Below, piece after piece: positions 1 to 9,420 of a stretch of 64,000 nucleotides of DNA. The DNA is from Streptomyces sp. NBC_01485 (GTDB taxonomy: Bacteria > Actinomycetota > Actinomycetes > Streptomycetales > Streptomycetaceae). Numbering within the stretch: position 1 is the first letter of the stretch; each line of letters begins with the position of its first letter. The stretch covers positions 186,001-250,000 of the forward strand of contig NZ_CP109435.1 in the NCBI RefSeq assembly GCF_036227125.1, written 5' to 3'. The notes beneath the pieces were generated by a model. It was not told the origin of the DNA, searched no databases, and saw only the letters and a list, made by a program, of their open reading frames with translations. Position numbers and translations under genes: made by a program.

Positions 1-2
1 GA

Positions 3-1022
3 CGCCCCGGAGACGAGCCGGTGGTCTGCGAGGACCTGGCGGTGGCCGGCGGTGCCGGATGGCTGGGACCGGACACGGTGACCGCGGAGATCGTCACGGT
101 CCTGCACACCGAGGCCCCCTCCCGCCCCGCACAGCCGCGCGCCGCGACGCCGTCATGGAGCCAGGACCGACGACCCGCACCCTTCCTGCCCGGCAGCGAG
201 TGGCTCTACGCGAAGCTCTACAGCGCCCAGGAGACCCAGCGCGACCTGCTCGCCACCTCGCTGCCGCGCTTCATGTCCACGGCCGAGTCGGAGAACCGTG
301 ACGACATCGCCGAATGGTTCTTCGTGCGCTATGCCGACCCGGAACCCCATCTGCGGCTGAGGTGGCACGTATCCGACGAAGAGTCGGTCGGCAGGCACCT
401 GCGGCGGGTGGGCGCGTGGGCGGCGGACCTGGTGCGGACCGGACTGGCCAACCGGCTGGAGATCGCCACGTACGATCCGGAGTCCGAGCGCTACGGCGGC
501 CCCGCGCTGCTGCCCGCGGCCCACCGGATCTTCCACGCCGACAGCCGGTTCACGCTGGCCTGCCTGGCCGAACGCCTCGACACGCGGACAGACCCGCACT
601 GGGCGGCGGCAGCCGTCACCTCCGGCGGGATGATCGCCGCCATGCTGGGCCCCACCTCGCTGGACGCGGACGCCTGGACGACGTCGGGCATCGTCAAGGA
701 CGAGGACCTCCACCACCACTTCCGTGCCGTACGGGGCCGGCTGGCGCAGTGGTCGCAGCCGGACGCCCACGGTCTGCCGGCGCTGCTCGCCACCCGCCCC
801 GAGGTGGCGGCCCGCTGGCACGAACTCACCGGCGCGCTGCACGACTACGGACGGCAACTGTGGAACACGGCGCCCGACGCCCTGGACGGTGCCGTGTTCA
901 GCGTCCTGCACATGCATCACAACCGGTTCCTCGGCATCGACCCCGCGGGCGAGGACAAGGTGCTGGCCGCCTGCAGGGCAATGGCGCAGGTCCGTCTGGG
1001 CATGCGCAGGGCCGCCCGGTGA
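3..1022 (+). CDS. Class I lanthipeptide dehydratase (LanB), C-terminal part
   Basis: The frame is open to the left edge, so the front of the protein lies outside the window. The first ~35 visible codons look like the end of a LanB glutamylation domain (AEIVTVLHTEAP), followed by a Pro-rich linker. From GSEWLYAKLYSAQ onward it is a SpaB_C/TIGR03891-type domain, which in LanB enzymes eliminates glutamate from glutamylated Ser/Thr to give dehydroamino acids. The core FFVRYADPEPHLRLRW is typical of that domain. The stop overlaps the GTG of the LanC gene by four bases, so translation is probably coupled. A stand-alone thiopeptide-type elimination protein is possible but less likely given the upstream dehydratase-like residues. 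No precursor peptide is visible; it is expected upstream. Confidence 0.82.
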   Translation, partial: RPGDEPVVCEDLAVAGGAGWLGPDTVTAEIVTVLHTEAPSRPAQPRAATPSWSQDRRPAPFLPGSEWLYAKLYSAQETQRDLLATSLPRFMSTAESENRDDIAEWFFVRYADPEPHLRLRWHVSDEESVGRHLRRVGAWAADLVRTGLANRLEIATYDPESERYGGPALLPAAHRIFHADSRFTLACLAERLDTRTDPHWAAAAVTSGGMIAAMLGPTSLDADAWTTSGIVKDEDLHHHFRAVRGRLAQWSQPDAHGLPALLATRPEVAARWHELTGALHDYGRQLWNTAPDALDGAVFSVLHMHHNRFLGIDPAGEDKVLAACRAMAQVRLGMRRAAR

Positions 1023-2287
1023 GCGGTGACCCGGCCATCCGCGCCCGGGCCGCGGAGACGGCCGGATGGGTCGCCGAACGGCTCAGTGACCCCGCCCGGG
1101 TCCGGGCGGTGGCGGACTGGCCCGGGGCGCACTGGTCGTCGGCCTCACTGGACGAGGGACACGCGGGAGTGGCGCTGCTCTTCGGAGCCCAGGCCGACGA
1201 TCCACAGGCGCGCCGGCTAGCCCTGCGCCATCTGTCCGCAGGCGTCGCGGCGCGTACCCACAGCGGCGGGGGACTCTTCCACGGTGACGTGGCGCTGGCC
1301 TTCGCCGCCGCGGTGGCGGCGCGGTCCGCCGACGACTACCGCACCGTCCGTGCGGCCGGCACGGCCACAGCGGTACGACTCGTGCAGCGCCTTGCCCGCG
1401 CGCCCCGCACCCTGCACCGTCTCGACGTCGTCTCCGGCCTCGCCGGCATCGGCCGGTACCTGCTGGCCGACGGTCAGACGGACGCCCTCTGCGACGTGCT
1501 GCGACTGCTCGTCGAGCTGACCCGGCCGGTGCACGTACACGGCCGGACGGTGCCGGGATGGTGGGTCGGCACGCCCCCGACCGCGGTCGACCGGGCGCAG
1601 GACTTCCCTCAGGGCCATTTCAACCTGGGCATGGCCCACGGCGTGTCCGGTCCGCTCGCCCTTCTGTCGCTGGCCACCGCTGCGGGAGTCACCGTGCCCG
1701 GTCAGACAGCCACTGTGAGGGCGATGGCGCAATGGCTGGTCGACCGGCTCCATCCGGGGCCGCACGGTCCCTACTGGCCGGACCGCCTCACCTTCGAGGA
1801 GGAGGCCAGGGGGCGGGCCGTGCGGCCTCCCGCCCGGGGTGCCTGGTGCTACGGAACACCCGGAGTCGCCAGGGCCGTCCATCTGGCCGGGGGCGCGCTG
1901 GGGCAGCGGCAGTGGTGCGACGCGGCACTCGGGGCGGTACGGGTCCTGTTCGGCCGACCGGCTCACGAGTGGCCCGTGCGTGACGCCTCGCTGTGCCATG
2001 GAGCCGCGGGCCTCCTCGTCGTCGGCTCGGTGATGGCAGCCGACAGCGGTGACACCGCTCTGGCCGCGGTACTGCCCGCCCTGGCCGAGCGGGTGCTGGC
2101 CTTCTTCGACGAGTCGGCCCCCTTCGGGTTCCGCTACACCGACGCGGAGATGGAACTGACCGAGGACCGGGCGGGCACGCTGATGGGCGCCGCCGGCGTG
2201 GCGCTGGCACTGAGGCATTTCGCGGATCCCGTCCCACGGCAGGCAGAGGTGCCGGTGCCGTGGGAGGCGGCCCTGCTGGTGTGCTGA
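1019..2287 (+). CDS. Lanthionine synthetase C family cyclase (LanC)
   Basis: A 422-residue zinc-dependent cyclase that would add cysteine thiols to dehydroamino acids made by the adjacent LanB, forming (methyl)lanthionine rings in the cytoplasm. Expected zinc ligands are Cys277 in WCYG and Cys326-His327 in CHGAAG. Other family motifs are DEGHAGVALLF near the N-terminus and LGMAHGVSGPLALLS in the middle, and the length is usual for LanC. The GTG at 1019 was chosen because it overlaps the LanB stop (GTGA) and begins the family-like N-terminus; the same frame is open further upstream inside LanB. This is the last gene of the operon in the window. About 180 bp without a gene follow before the oppositely oriented monooxygenase remnant. 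Confidence 0.9.
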   Translation: MSGDPAIRARAAETAGWVAERLSDPARVRAVADWPGAHWSSASLDEGHAGVALLFGAQADDPQARRLALRHLSAGVAARTHSGGGLFHGDVALAFAAAVAARSADDYRTVRAAGTATAVRLVQRLARAPRTLHRLDVVSGLAGIGRYLLADGQTDALCDVLRLLVELTRPVHVHGRTVPGWWVGTPPTAVDRAQDFPQGHFNLGMAHGVSGPLALLSLATAAGVTVPGQTATVRAMAQWLVDRLHPGPHGPYWPDRLTFEEEARGRAVRPPARGAWCYGTPGVARAVHLAGGALGQRQWCDAALGAVRVLFGRPAHEWPVRDASLCHGAAGLLVVGSVMAADSGDTALAAVLPALAERVLAFFDESAPFGFRYTDAEMELTEDRAGTLMGAAGVALALRHFADPVPRQAEVPVPWEAALLVC

Positions 2288-2465
2288 GCGGCGAACAGCA
2301 TCGCGGTCAGCGCCGGCACCGTCAGCGCCCGCCGAGGCCGACCGGCACCATCAGCGCCACCACCCACACGTTGGTGTGCGCGCCGACTGTGGGCAGCGCC
2401 CCGCAGGCCGGCCGTCCCGTGAAGCCGTGGCGAGCTGTTGGTGCTGGTGCTCTCGTGCTTGGCAG

Positions 2466-3115
2466 TCAGGACGGCTGGACTTGGTCGAAGAGGGCGAGGG
2501 CGTCGGCGGGGTCCGGGCTCACGAGGCGTTCCAGGCCGGCCGTCGTGATCTTCGCCCATCTGCCGGCCCGTGCCCACATCTGTTCCTCGAAGGCGCGGAC
2601 GGCCTCGTCCAGATCTCCAGGGCCGGTGGCGATGGACTCGGCGAGTTCGGCGCCTTCCAGCATCGCGAGGTTCGCGCCCGCCCCCAGTGGGGGCATCAGA
2701 TGGGCGGCGTCGCCCAGCAGCGTCACCCCGGGGACGTGGGTCCAGGTGTGGGACACCGGCAGGACGTAGAAGGGGCGGTGGACGAAGGCGGTGCCGTGGC
2801 GGAGGAGGCCGAGGACGGGAGCGGCCCAGCCGTCGAACAGAGCCAGCATGCTCGATCGCACGGCCTCGACGTCGGCCAGGTCCAGGTCCGTGTGCCAGTC
2901 CAGCGGCGCGCGGAATTTGGTGTAGACCTTCACGTGGCCGCCGCTGTTGCGCTGGGCGACGAGGCTTCGGTTCACGCCGTACACAGCCATGGAACCCTCG
3001 CCGATCAGCCGGGCGAGGTCAGGGTGGCGGGTGTCGACGTCGTCGAGGGAGGTCTCGATCGAGGTGACGCCGGTGTACTGCGGCGTCACCGACGAGACTG
3101 CCGGGCGGGTCCTGC
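2466..3115 (-). pseudogene. TetX-like FAD monooxygenase, C-terminal remnant
   Basis: C-terminal half of a flavin-dependent aromatic hydroxylase of the TetX type. It keeps the FAD pyrophosphate motif VTLLGDAAHLMPPLGAGAN and the family tail (EEQMWARAG, then DALALFDQVQPS). The N-terminal GxGxxG Rossmann fold and the first catalytic segment are missing, so it cannot bind FAD normally. A GTG at 3089 could start a 207-residue product, but recognisable family sequence (RTRPAVSS) continues upstream to about 3113 and then stops. There it abuts a TetR remnant that is also missing its front. Intact relatives are about 380 residues. The abrupt shared end point indicates one deletion that removed both 5' ends. 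Confidence 0.8.
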
Positions 3116-3634
3116 ACCAAGGAGGAGCTGTTCGACCTCATGGTGGACGAGGTCCACGCCGAGATCCTCCCGGAGGAGCAGCCCGGTGACTGGCGGGAGG
3201 CGCTGCGCATCCTCGCCCACCGCACCAGGCAGGCCGCTCTCCGTCACGAATGGCTGGCCGACCTGCTCGGCGGCCGCCCGACCCTGGGCCCGAACGGCCT
3301 CGCCGTGACCGAGGCCACCCTGGCCGCCCTCGACGGCCTCACCGACATCGACACCGTCATGCGCGCCGTGGAGACTGTCAGCGCCTACTTCACCGGCGCG
3401 ATCAGGCGCGAGATCGCGAACCTGCGGGCCGAGCGCGCCACCGGCCTGTCCAAGCGCGACTGGCAGCGCGCCTCCGGCCCGCATGTGACGAGAATGCTGG
3501 CCACGGGCCGCTTCCCGGCGCTCACCAAGGCCGTGTACGACGGCACGGACGTGGACGCCGAGGCATCCTTCGCGACCGGCCTGGACTGGGTCCTCGACGC
3601 CGTGGCCGCCAAACTCACCCGGCCGCCCGCGTGA
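3116..3634 (+). pseudogene. TetR-family regulator remnant without its HTH
   Basis: C-terminal ligand-binding part of a TetR/AcrR repressor. Family sequence starts abruptly at KEELFDLMVDEV, which in intact relatives follows the DNA-binding helices, and continues through EALRILAHRTRQAALRH to the end. The only usable start in frame is the ATG at 3140, giving 164 residues with no helix-turn-helix, so it cannot repress by DNA binding. The region just upstream is the truncated edge of the divergent TetX-like monooxygenase. A regulator and an oxygenase facing away from each other is a common arrangement. Here the shared promoter and both N-termini are gone. Confidence 0.78.
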
Positions 3635-3925
3635 CGCTCAGCTCCTGCCGAATGTGAGCGGGGTCGGTGTCGGGGTCGGTGTCCACGGGCCGTGCGGGCT
3701 TGCGCCGCCGGCACCACCGACGTCGAGTTCCTCAAGGGCGTCATCGTGGAGGTGGCAGACCGTCGACCGTGACGGGGACCAGCCAGGCAGCCGCGCCGGA
3801 TTCGCCCTGTAGCCGCACGGGCCCGTTCGGAGTCGTGATCACGTGGCCGGAAAAGGATTGGACGGGGTGATGCCCGGGTTTGTAGCTTGCAGTTGACCGC
3901 GACACCGCCCGAGGAGGTGAGACCC
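3635..3925. other. Region without a convincing gene
   Basis: Sequence between the TetR remnant and the leader ORF of the flavoenzyme. Short open frames exist but none has family features. TTGACC at 3893-3898 could be part of a promoter for the downstream leader. A GCTTGC at 3885-3890 was considered as half of a rifamycin-associated element, but I see no convincing palindrome. Confidence 0.4.
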
Positions 3926-5624
<1,699 letters not shown>

Positions 5625-5930
5625 CCGCGCCGGAGCAGTACCTGACGGCCAACTCCTCGGCCACGAACTCGATCGCACCGCCGAGGGCGAACCGGATCAC
5701 GATCGTGAACTACATCGCATGCCTGGGGCCGGGTTGGTAAACCCACAGAGACAACTCCCCACGCCAGACGGCGAAAGAGGAACCGAGGGGGCGAGTCGTG
5801 CGTCCCGGGGAGCGGGAGTTCTGCGGCGTGGACCCGGGGTCTGAGGAACCGGTGTGCTTGGGGCGCTCAGCCCGCAGCGGCCGGTTACAGTACCGATGAC
5901 CCACAACAGGTACCTCCTTACCCGGGGGTA
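5625..5930. other. Region without a convincing gene
   Basis: About 300 bp between the flavoenzyme and the FHA/kinase operon. The frame of the small gene at 5931 is open further upstream (it reads YSTDDPQQVPPYPGV before the ATG), so that gene may start earlier. No promoter or terminator was clear enough to call. Confidence 0.35.
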
Positions 5931-6173
5931 ATGCACATCCTCGCGTACACCGGGCAGGTTCCCGCCGCCCGGATCACGATGGGGGCGGCCGGCCTGACCA
6001 CCGATCTGCCCGTCGTGCGGCTGGCCGAGCGGCCCGCCTACGTGAGCACGTACGCCGTCAGCGCTCCGGCGCGCGAGAGCGGGAGTACCGCGGGCGATCC
6101 GGCGCCCGGCGGGCCCGTCTTTCGCGTGTTCGGCGTCGACGGCAAGGAACCGGCGAGAATCGGGGGACGATGA
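5931..6173 (+). CDS. Small protein upstream of FHA/kinase pair, unknown function
   Basis: An 80-residue product that I do not recognise. Support for its reality is its stop overlapping the ATG of the FHA gene (ATGA at 6170-6173), the usual sign of translational coupling in this operon. It has no signal peptide or membrane segment; the second half is rich in Gly, Pro and Ala. The ATG at 5931 lacks a well-spaced RBS and the frame is open upstream, so the true start may lie earlier or this may be the tail of a decayed gene. Confidence 0.4.
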   Translation: MHILAYTGQVPAARITMGAAGLTTDLPVVRLAERPAYVSTYAVSAPARESGSTAGDPAPGGPVFRVFGVDGKEPARIGGR

Positions 6174-6955
6174 GCGGCGTACTGATCCATCTGCCACAGG
6201 AACCGGCGCTGACGGTGCGGCTCGGTGCGGGTGAGGTGGCGCGTTTCGGCCGTGGTTCGGAGACGGTGCCCGTGGAGTTGCGGCTCGACGACCCGGCGGT
6301 GTCCCGGCTGGCCGGGGAGATCCGGGTGGCCGAGGACCACTGGCTGCTCAGCAATCACAGCACCACGCAGAGTTACCTGGTGGAGAACCCGGAGGGCGCG
6401 GGCGAATATCTGAGGGTCCCGCCGCGTCGCGTCGGGGCGCCCATCCCCTTCGAGTTCGCGCGGGTCGTGCTGCCCACGCGGGGTTCCGGGGTGAGCTTCC
6501 AGGTCTTCGCGCCCGATCACGTCTACCTGGATCCGGGCGGGCCGGACGGTGGCCGTCGGGGCGCCCAGACCCTGACCGCGTACTCGCTGGACGAGACCGC
6601 CACGTACTTCCTGGTGCTGGTCGCCCTGTGTGAGCCGCGGCTGCGTGACGAGTCGGCGCTCGCGGTGCCGACCACGCCCGAGATCGTGGAGCGTCTCCGC
6701 TCGCATCCGCAGTGCGCCCAGCTCACGGCCCGTGCGGTGAGCGCCCACATCGACTATCTGGCGGAGGAGAAACTCCGCATCAATCCGTCGGCTGTGCGTG
6801 AACCGGGCCGTGGCGGGCGCCGCAACGGCAAGCGTGAAGCGCTCGTCGGTATCGCGCTGCGCTTCGGCCTGGTCGGTGAGGGACATCTGCGGCTCCTTCC
6901 CGCGCGTACGACGGCCGGGCCCGGCGTGGCCCGGACGGGGGCGGGGTCCCGGTGA
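6170..6955 (+). CDS. FHA domain protein
   Basis: A 261-residue cytoplasmic protein. Residues ~20-75 form a forkhead-associated domain (VARFGRGSETVPVEL, then DPAVSRLAGEI and WLLSNHSTTQSYLVEN), a fold that binds phosphothreonine peptides. The rest (about 120-235) is a helical region with PTTPEIVERLRSHP and ISALIDYLAEEK-like segments that resembles a winged-helix module. It overlaps the kinase gene by four bases (GTGA), so it is most simply the phospho-dependent adaptor or substrate of that kinase. Partner identity is inferred from context. Confidence 0.75.
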   Translation: MSGVLIHLPQEPALTVRLGAGEVARFGRGSETVPVELRLDDPAVSRLAGEIRVAEDHWLLSNHSTTQSYLVENPEGAGEYLRVPPRRVGAPIPFEFARVVLPTRGSGVSFQVFAPDHVYLDPGGPDGGRRGAQTLTAYSLDETATYFLVLVALCEPRLRDESALAVPTTPEIVERLRSHPQCAQLTARAVSAHIDYLAEEKLRINPSAVREPGRGGRRNGKREALVGIALRFGLVGEGHLRLLPARTTAGPGVARTGAGSR

Positions 6956-8385
6956 CCGAGGCGGCGGAACGGGTTCCACGCGGGTACCGGGTAGGGGACT
7001 GGGAGGTCGGCGAGCCGATCGCGGAGGGCGGCTGGGGGTGGGTCTACGAGGGCCGCGGCGTGCGCGGGACGGGTGGTGATCCGGTCGTCGCGCTGAAGTT
7101 CATGCCCACGGCCGGACTCGCGCCGCGTCAGGCCCGCGGGCTGGTGGAGAGCGCGCGGCGGGAGAGCGAGTTGGGGCGCCGGGCACGGCATCCCCGGCTC
7201 GTCCGGCTGCTCGACTCCGTCGTACTGGACGAACCGGATCACCCCGGGCTCGACGGGGCGGTCGTCCTGGTGATGGAGCGCGCCGAGCGCAGTCTGCGGC
7301 AACTCCTGGAGGCGGAAGGGGAGTTGGAGGACCGAGAGGGTGAGCGGATCCTCACGGAGATCTGTGAGGGACTCGCGTATCTGCACGGCCTGGGCTGGGT
7401 GCACGGCGACCTCAAGCCCGACAACGTACTGCTCATGGCCGACGGTTCGGTCCGCCTGTCGGACTTCGGTCTCGCCGCGGAGCTCGACGGCACCCACGGC
7501 ACGCACGCGTGGATCCCGCCCCTGGGGACCCCCGACTACCTGCCGCCCGAACGCTGGAAGGCCCCGCTGGGCGAGCGCGGCGTGCAGGTGCGTCCCAGCG
7601 CCGACGTCTGGGCCCTGGGCATCATGATCCACCAGGTGTTCACCGGCGGCGCGTCGCCCTTCTCCGGCGCCACGGCGGGGGGACGGGGAGCGGCCGTGCA
7701 GGAGTTCGCGGCCGGGCGGGCGCCCTTGCGCCTGGATCCCGTCGTGCCGCCGTTCTGGCGCGGGCTGGCCACCGACTGCCTGGCTCCGGCGCATGACGCA
7801 CGTGCCGCGCACAGCGCGGACAGCCTGCTGGCCCGCATCCGGGCGTCGGCCGCGGCCGACGGCGACGCGACTACCGTGGCGGGCGGAGTGCCTGCCGTCG
7901 CTCCCCCGCGCCGCCGACGGCGGCTCGTGCTCGGTGCGGCGGCGGCCACGGCGCTGGGCGCGACGGTGGCCGCCGCCTGGGTGTACGCCGTCGCGGGCGA
8001 CGACGCCGGCGGTGCGGGGGGTGACACCGCGGGCCACGGCGCGACCGTTTCCGCCACCGCCGTGCCCGCCGCCCACATCACGGTCTTCAACGTGGAGAAG
8101 CTCTGCCGTGACCGGGGGGACGAGCGCGACCAGCAGTGCAGTCTCGGCCTGGCGATCGATCCGCTGGCCGCGTACACCGTCGACAACGTCGTACCCACCC
8201 GGGTGTGGCACGGAGACGTTCTCCCGGCGGAGTGCCGGATGCTTCAGGGGCTGCCGGTGACCGACGAGGTGGGCACCCGCTCCACCGAGTGGTACCGGGT
8301 GCGGCTGCCGGACGCCACGCGGTCCACGGCCTGGCTGCCGGCCGTCCGCGCGACGGGCCGTCCCGCCGTGCCCGACTGCCGGTGA
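6952..8385 (+). CDS. Transmembrane Ser/Thr protein kinase (PknB-like)
   Basis: A 477-residue receptor-type kinase. The cytoplasmic kinase domain covers ~15-290: Gly-rich loop IAEGGWGWVYEG, Lys49 in VALKF, catalytic Asp153 in HGDLKPDN (HGD replaces the usual HRD) and DFG at 171-173. A basic stretch RRRRR precedes one membrane helix (LGAAAATALGATVAAAWVY), followed by an outside domain of ~130 residues with several cysteines (KLCRDRGDERDQQCS and a Cys near the C-terminus). No PASTA repeats are present, so the sensor differs from cell-wall-sensing PknB. GTG start overlaps the FHA gene. The Cys-containing outer part might bind a ligand or partner protein. Confidence 0.88.
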   Translation: MTEAAERVPRGYRVGDWEVGEPIAEGGWGWVYEGRGVRGTGGDPVVALKFMPTAGLAPRQARGLVESARRESELGRRARHPRLVRLLDSVVLDEPDHPGLDGAVVLVMERAERSLRQLLEAEGELEDREGERILTEICEGLAYLHGLGWVHGDLKPDNVLLMADGSVRLSDFGLAAELDGTHGTHAWIPPLGTPDYLPPERWKAPLGERGVQVRPSADVWALGIMIHQVFTGGASPFSGATAGGRGAAVQEFAAGRAPLRLDPVVPPFWRGLATDCLAPAHDARAAHSADSLLARIRASAAADGDATTVAGGVPAVAPPRRRRRLVLGAAAATALGATVAAAWVYAVAGDDAGGAGGDTAGHGATVSATAVPAAHITVFNVEKLCRDRGDERDQQCSLGLAIDPLAAYTVDNVVPTRVWHGDVLPAECRMLQGLPVTDEVGTRSTEWYRVRLPDATRSTAWLPAVRATGRPAVPDCR

Positions 8386-8425
8386 ACCGTCCCGAGCCGG
8401 CCGGCGGTCGGCTCCGCCGGCCGGG

Positions 8426-9316
8426 TCAGGCGCACGTACGGATGTCGCGGCCGTCGTTGTCCTTCGCCTCGTCGTCGCCCCACCTCTGCAGGTAGTAGGC
8501 GGAGACGTACGCCCTCCCCCGCCCGCCCGGCGTCACCTCGTCGAGGTCGGTGAGCAGCCACCAGTGGTTGTACGACCGGCCGATCCGCACCTCGTCGCCC
8601 CACTTCTTGCACAGGACGTAGTTGGTGCCCGCGCGCAGCGTGCCCTGGGGCGCGCAGCGTGGCGCGCCGTCGTCCACGCAGTCGACGTCCGCGTAACCGG
8701 TGGCGTCGGCGAAGGTGTCCACCTGGTACCGGTCCGGGTCGCCGCCGCCGTTGCACCCGTTGGTGCTGGTGACGCGGGGGAACGGGCCGTTCGGGCTGAG
8801 CCGGTACTCGGTGCCCTGGAGCACCGGGTGGACCATCTCGTCCGTCTCTCCGTCATTGTCGCCGTTGGCGTCGTACAACTGCTCGTAGTGCAGATGCGCC
8901 GAGTCCGTGCCGACCAGGCCGAGCCGCCCGAGCGGTGCACCGGAGGCGACGCGCTGGCCGAGTCGCACGTCGATGCGGTCCATGTGCAGATAGACCGTGA
9001 ACCAGCCGTTGCCGTGGTTGATCTCGAGCCCGCCGGGCTCGAAGAACTCGGTGACCGTGCCGGCGGCCGAGGCGGCGACCGACGCGCCGAGGGTGGGGCC
9101 GTCGACGCGGTACATGTCCAGTTTCTTGTCGTCGGGCGCGTGGCCCAGGTACGTCTGGAGCTGCCAGGTCTGTCCGCACGCGAACGGAAGCCTGAAGTCC
9201 GGGCGGGCGGTGGGCGCCGCCGACGCGACCGGTGTGCTCGCGCACAGTCCCGCCGTCATCAGCAGCGCCGTCAGCGCCGCCGCCCAGCCCGGTTTCCCTC
9301 GTAGCCACAACCTCAC
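8426..9316 (-). CDS. Secreted M23-like peptidase with degenerate first zinc ligand
   Basis: A 296-residue exported protein with a signal peptide (basic start, then WAAALTALLMTAGLCAST, cut near ASAAP). The central domain resembles M23/LytM endopeptidases: KKLDMYR holds the Asp zinc ligand, HGNGWFTVYLHM the middle strand, and HLHYEQ the second His pair. The first metal His expected four residues before the Asp is a Lys, so catalysis may be altered; this variant occurs in a secreted actinobacterial subfamily (from memory, not checked). The C-terminal ~90 residues form a Cys-containing SH3-like module that could bind the wall. It converges with the kinase operon, only 40 bp away. Confidence 0.72.
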   Translation of the reverse strand: MRLWLRGKPGWAAALTALLMTAGLCASTPVASAAPTARPDFRLPFACGQTWQLQTYLGHAPDDKKLDMYRVDGPTLGASVAASAAGTVTEFFEPGGLEINHGNGWFTVYLHMDRIDVRLGQRVASGAPLGRLGLVGTDSAHLHYEQLYDANGDNDGETDEMVHPVLQGTEYRLSPNGPFPRVTSTNGCNGGGDPDRYQVDTFADATGYADVDCVDDGAPRCAPQGTLRAGTNYVLCKKWGDEVRIGRSYNHWWLLTDLDEVTPGGRGRAYVSAYYLQRWGDDEAKDNDGRDIRTCA

Positions 9317-9420
9317 GGGTCCTCGCCCTCCTGCTCGTCGGTGTCCTGCGGCGACAGTGCCGCACCGGCGCGGAGAAGGGACTCCGGCACGTTACGGGGT
9401 GGCCTCCGGCGCGGAGGGGA

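Noticed and set aside
2288..2465. Lanthipeptide precursor gene after LanC
   Set aside because: No short ORF with a plausible leader and Ser/Thr/Cys-rich core was found on either strand.
3871..3925. Rifamycin-associated element upstream of the monooxygenase
   Set aside because: Only a GCTTGC fragment is visible; no palindromic element I could defend.
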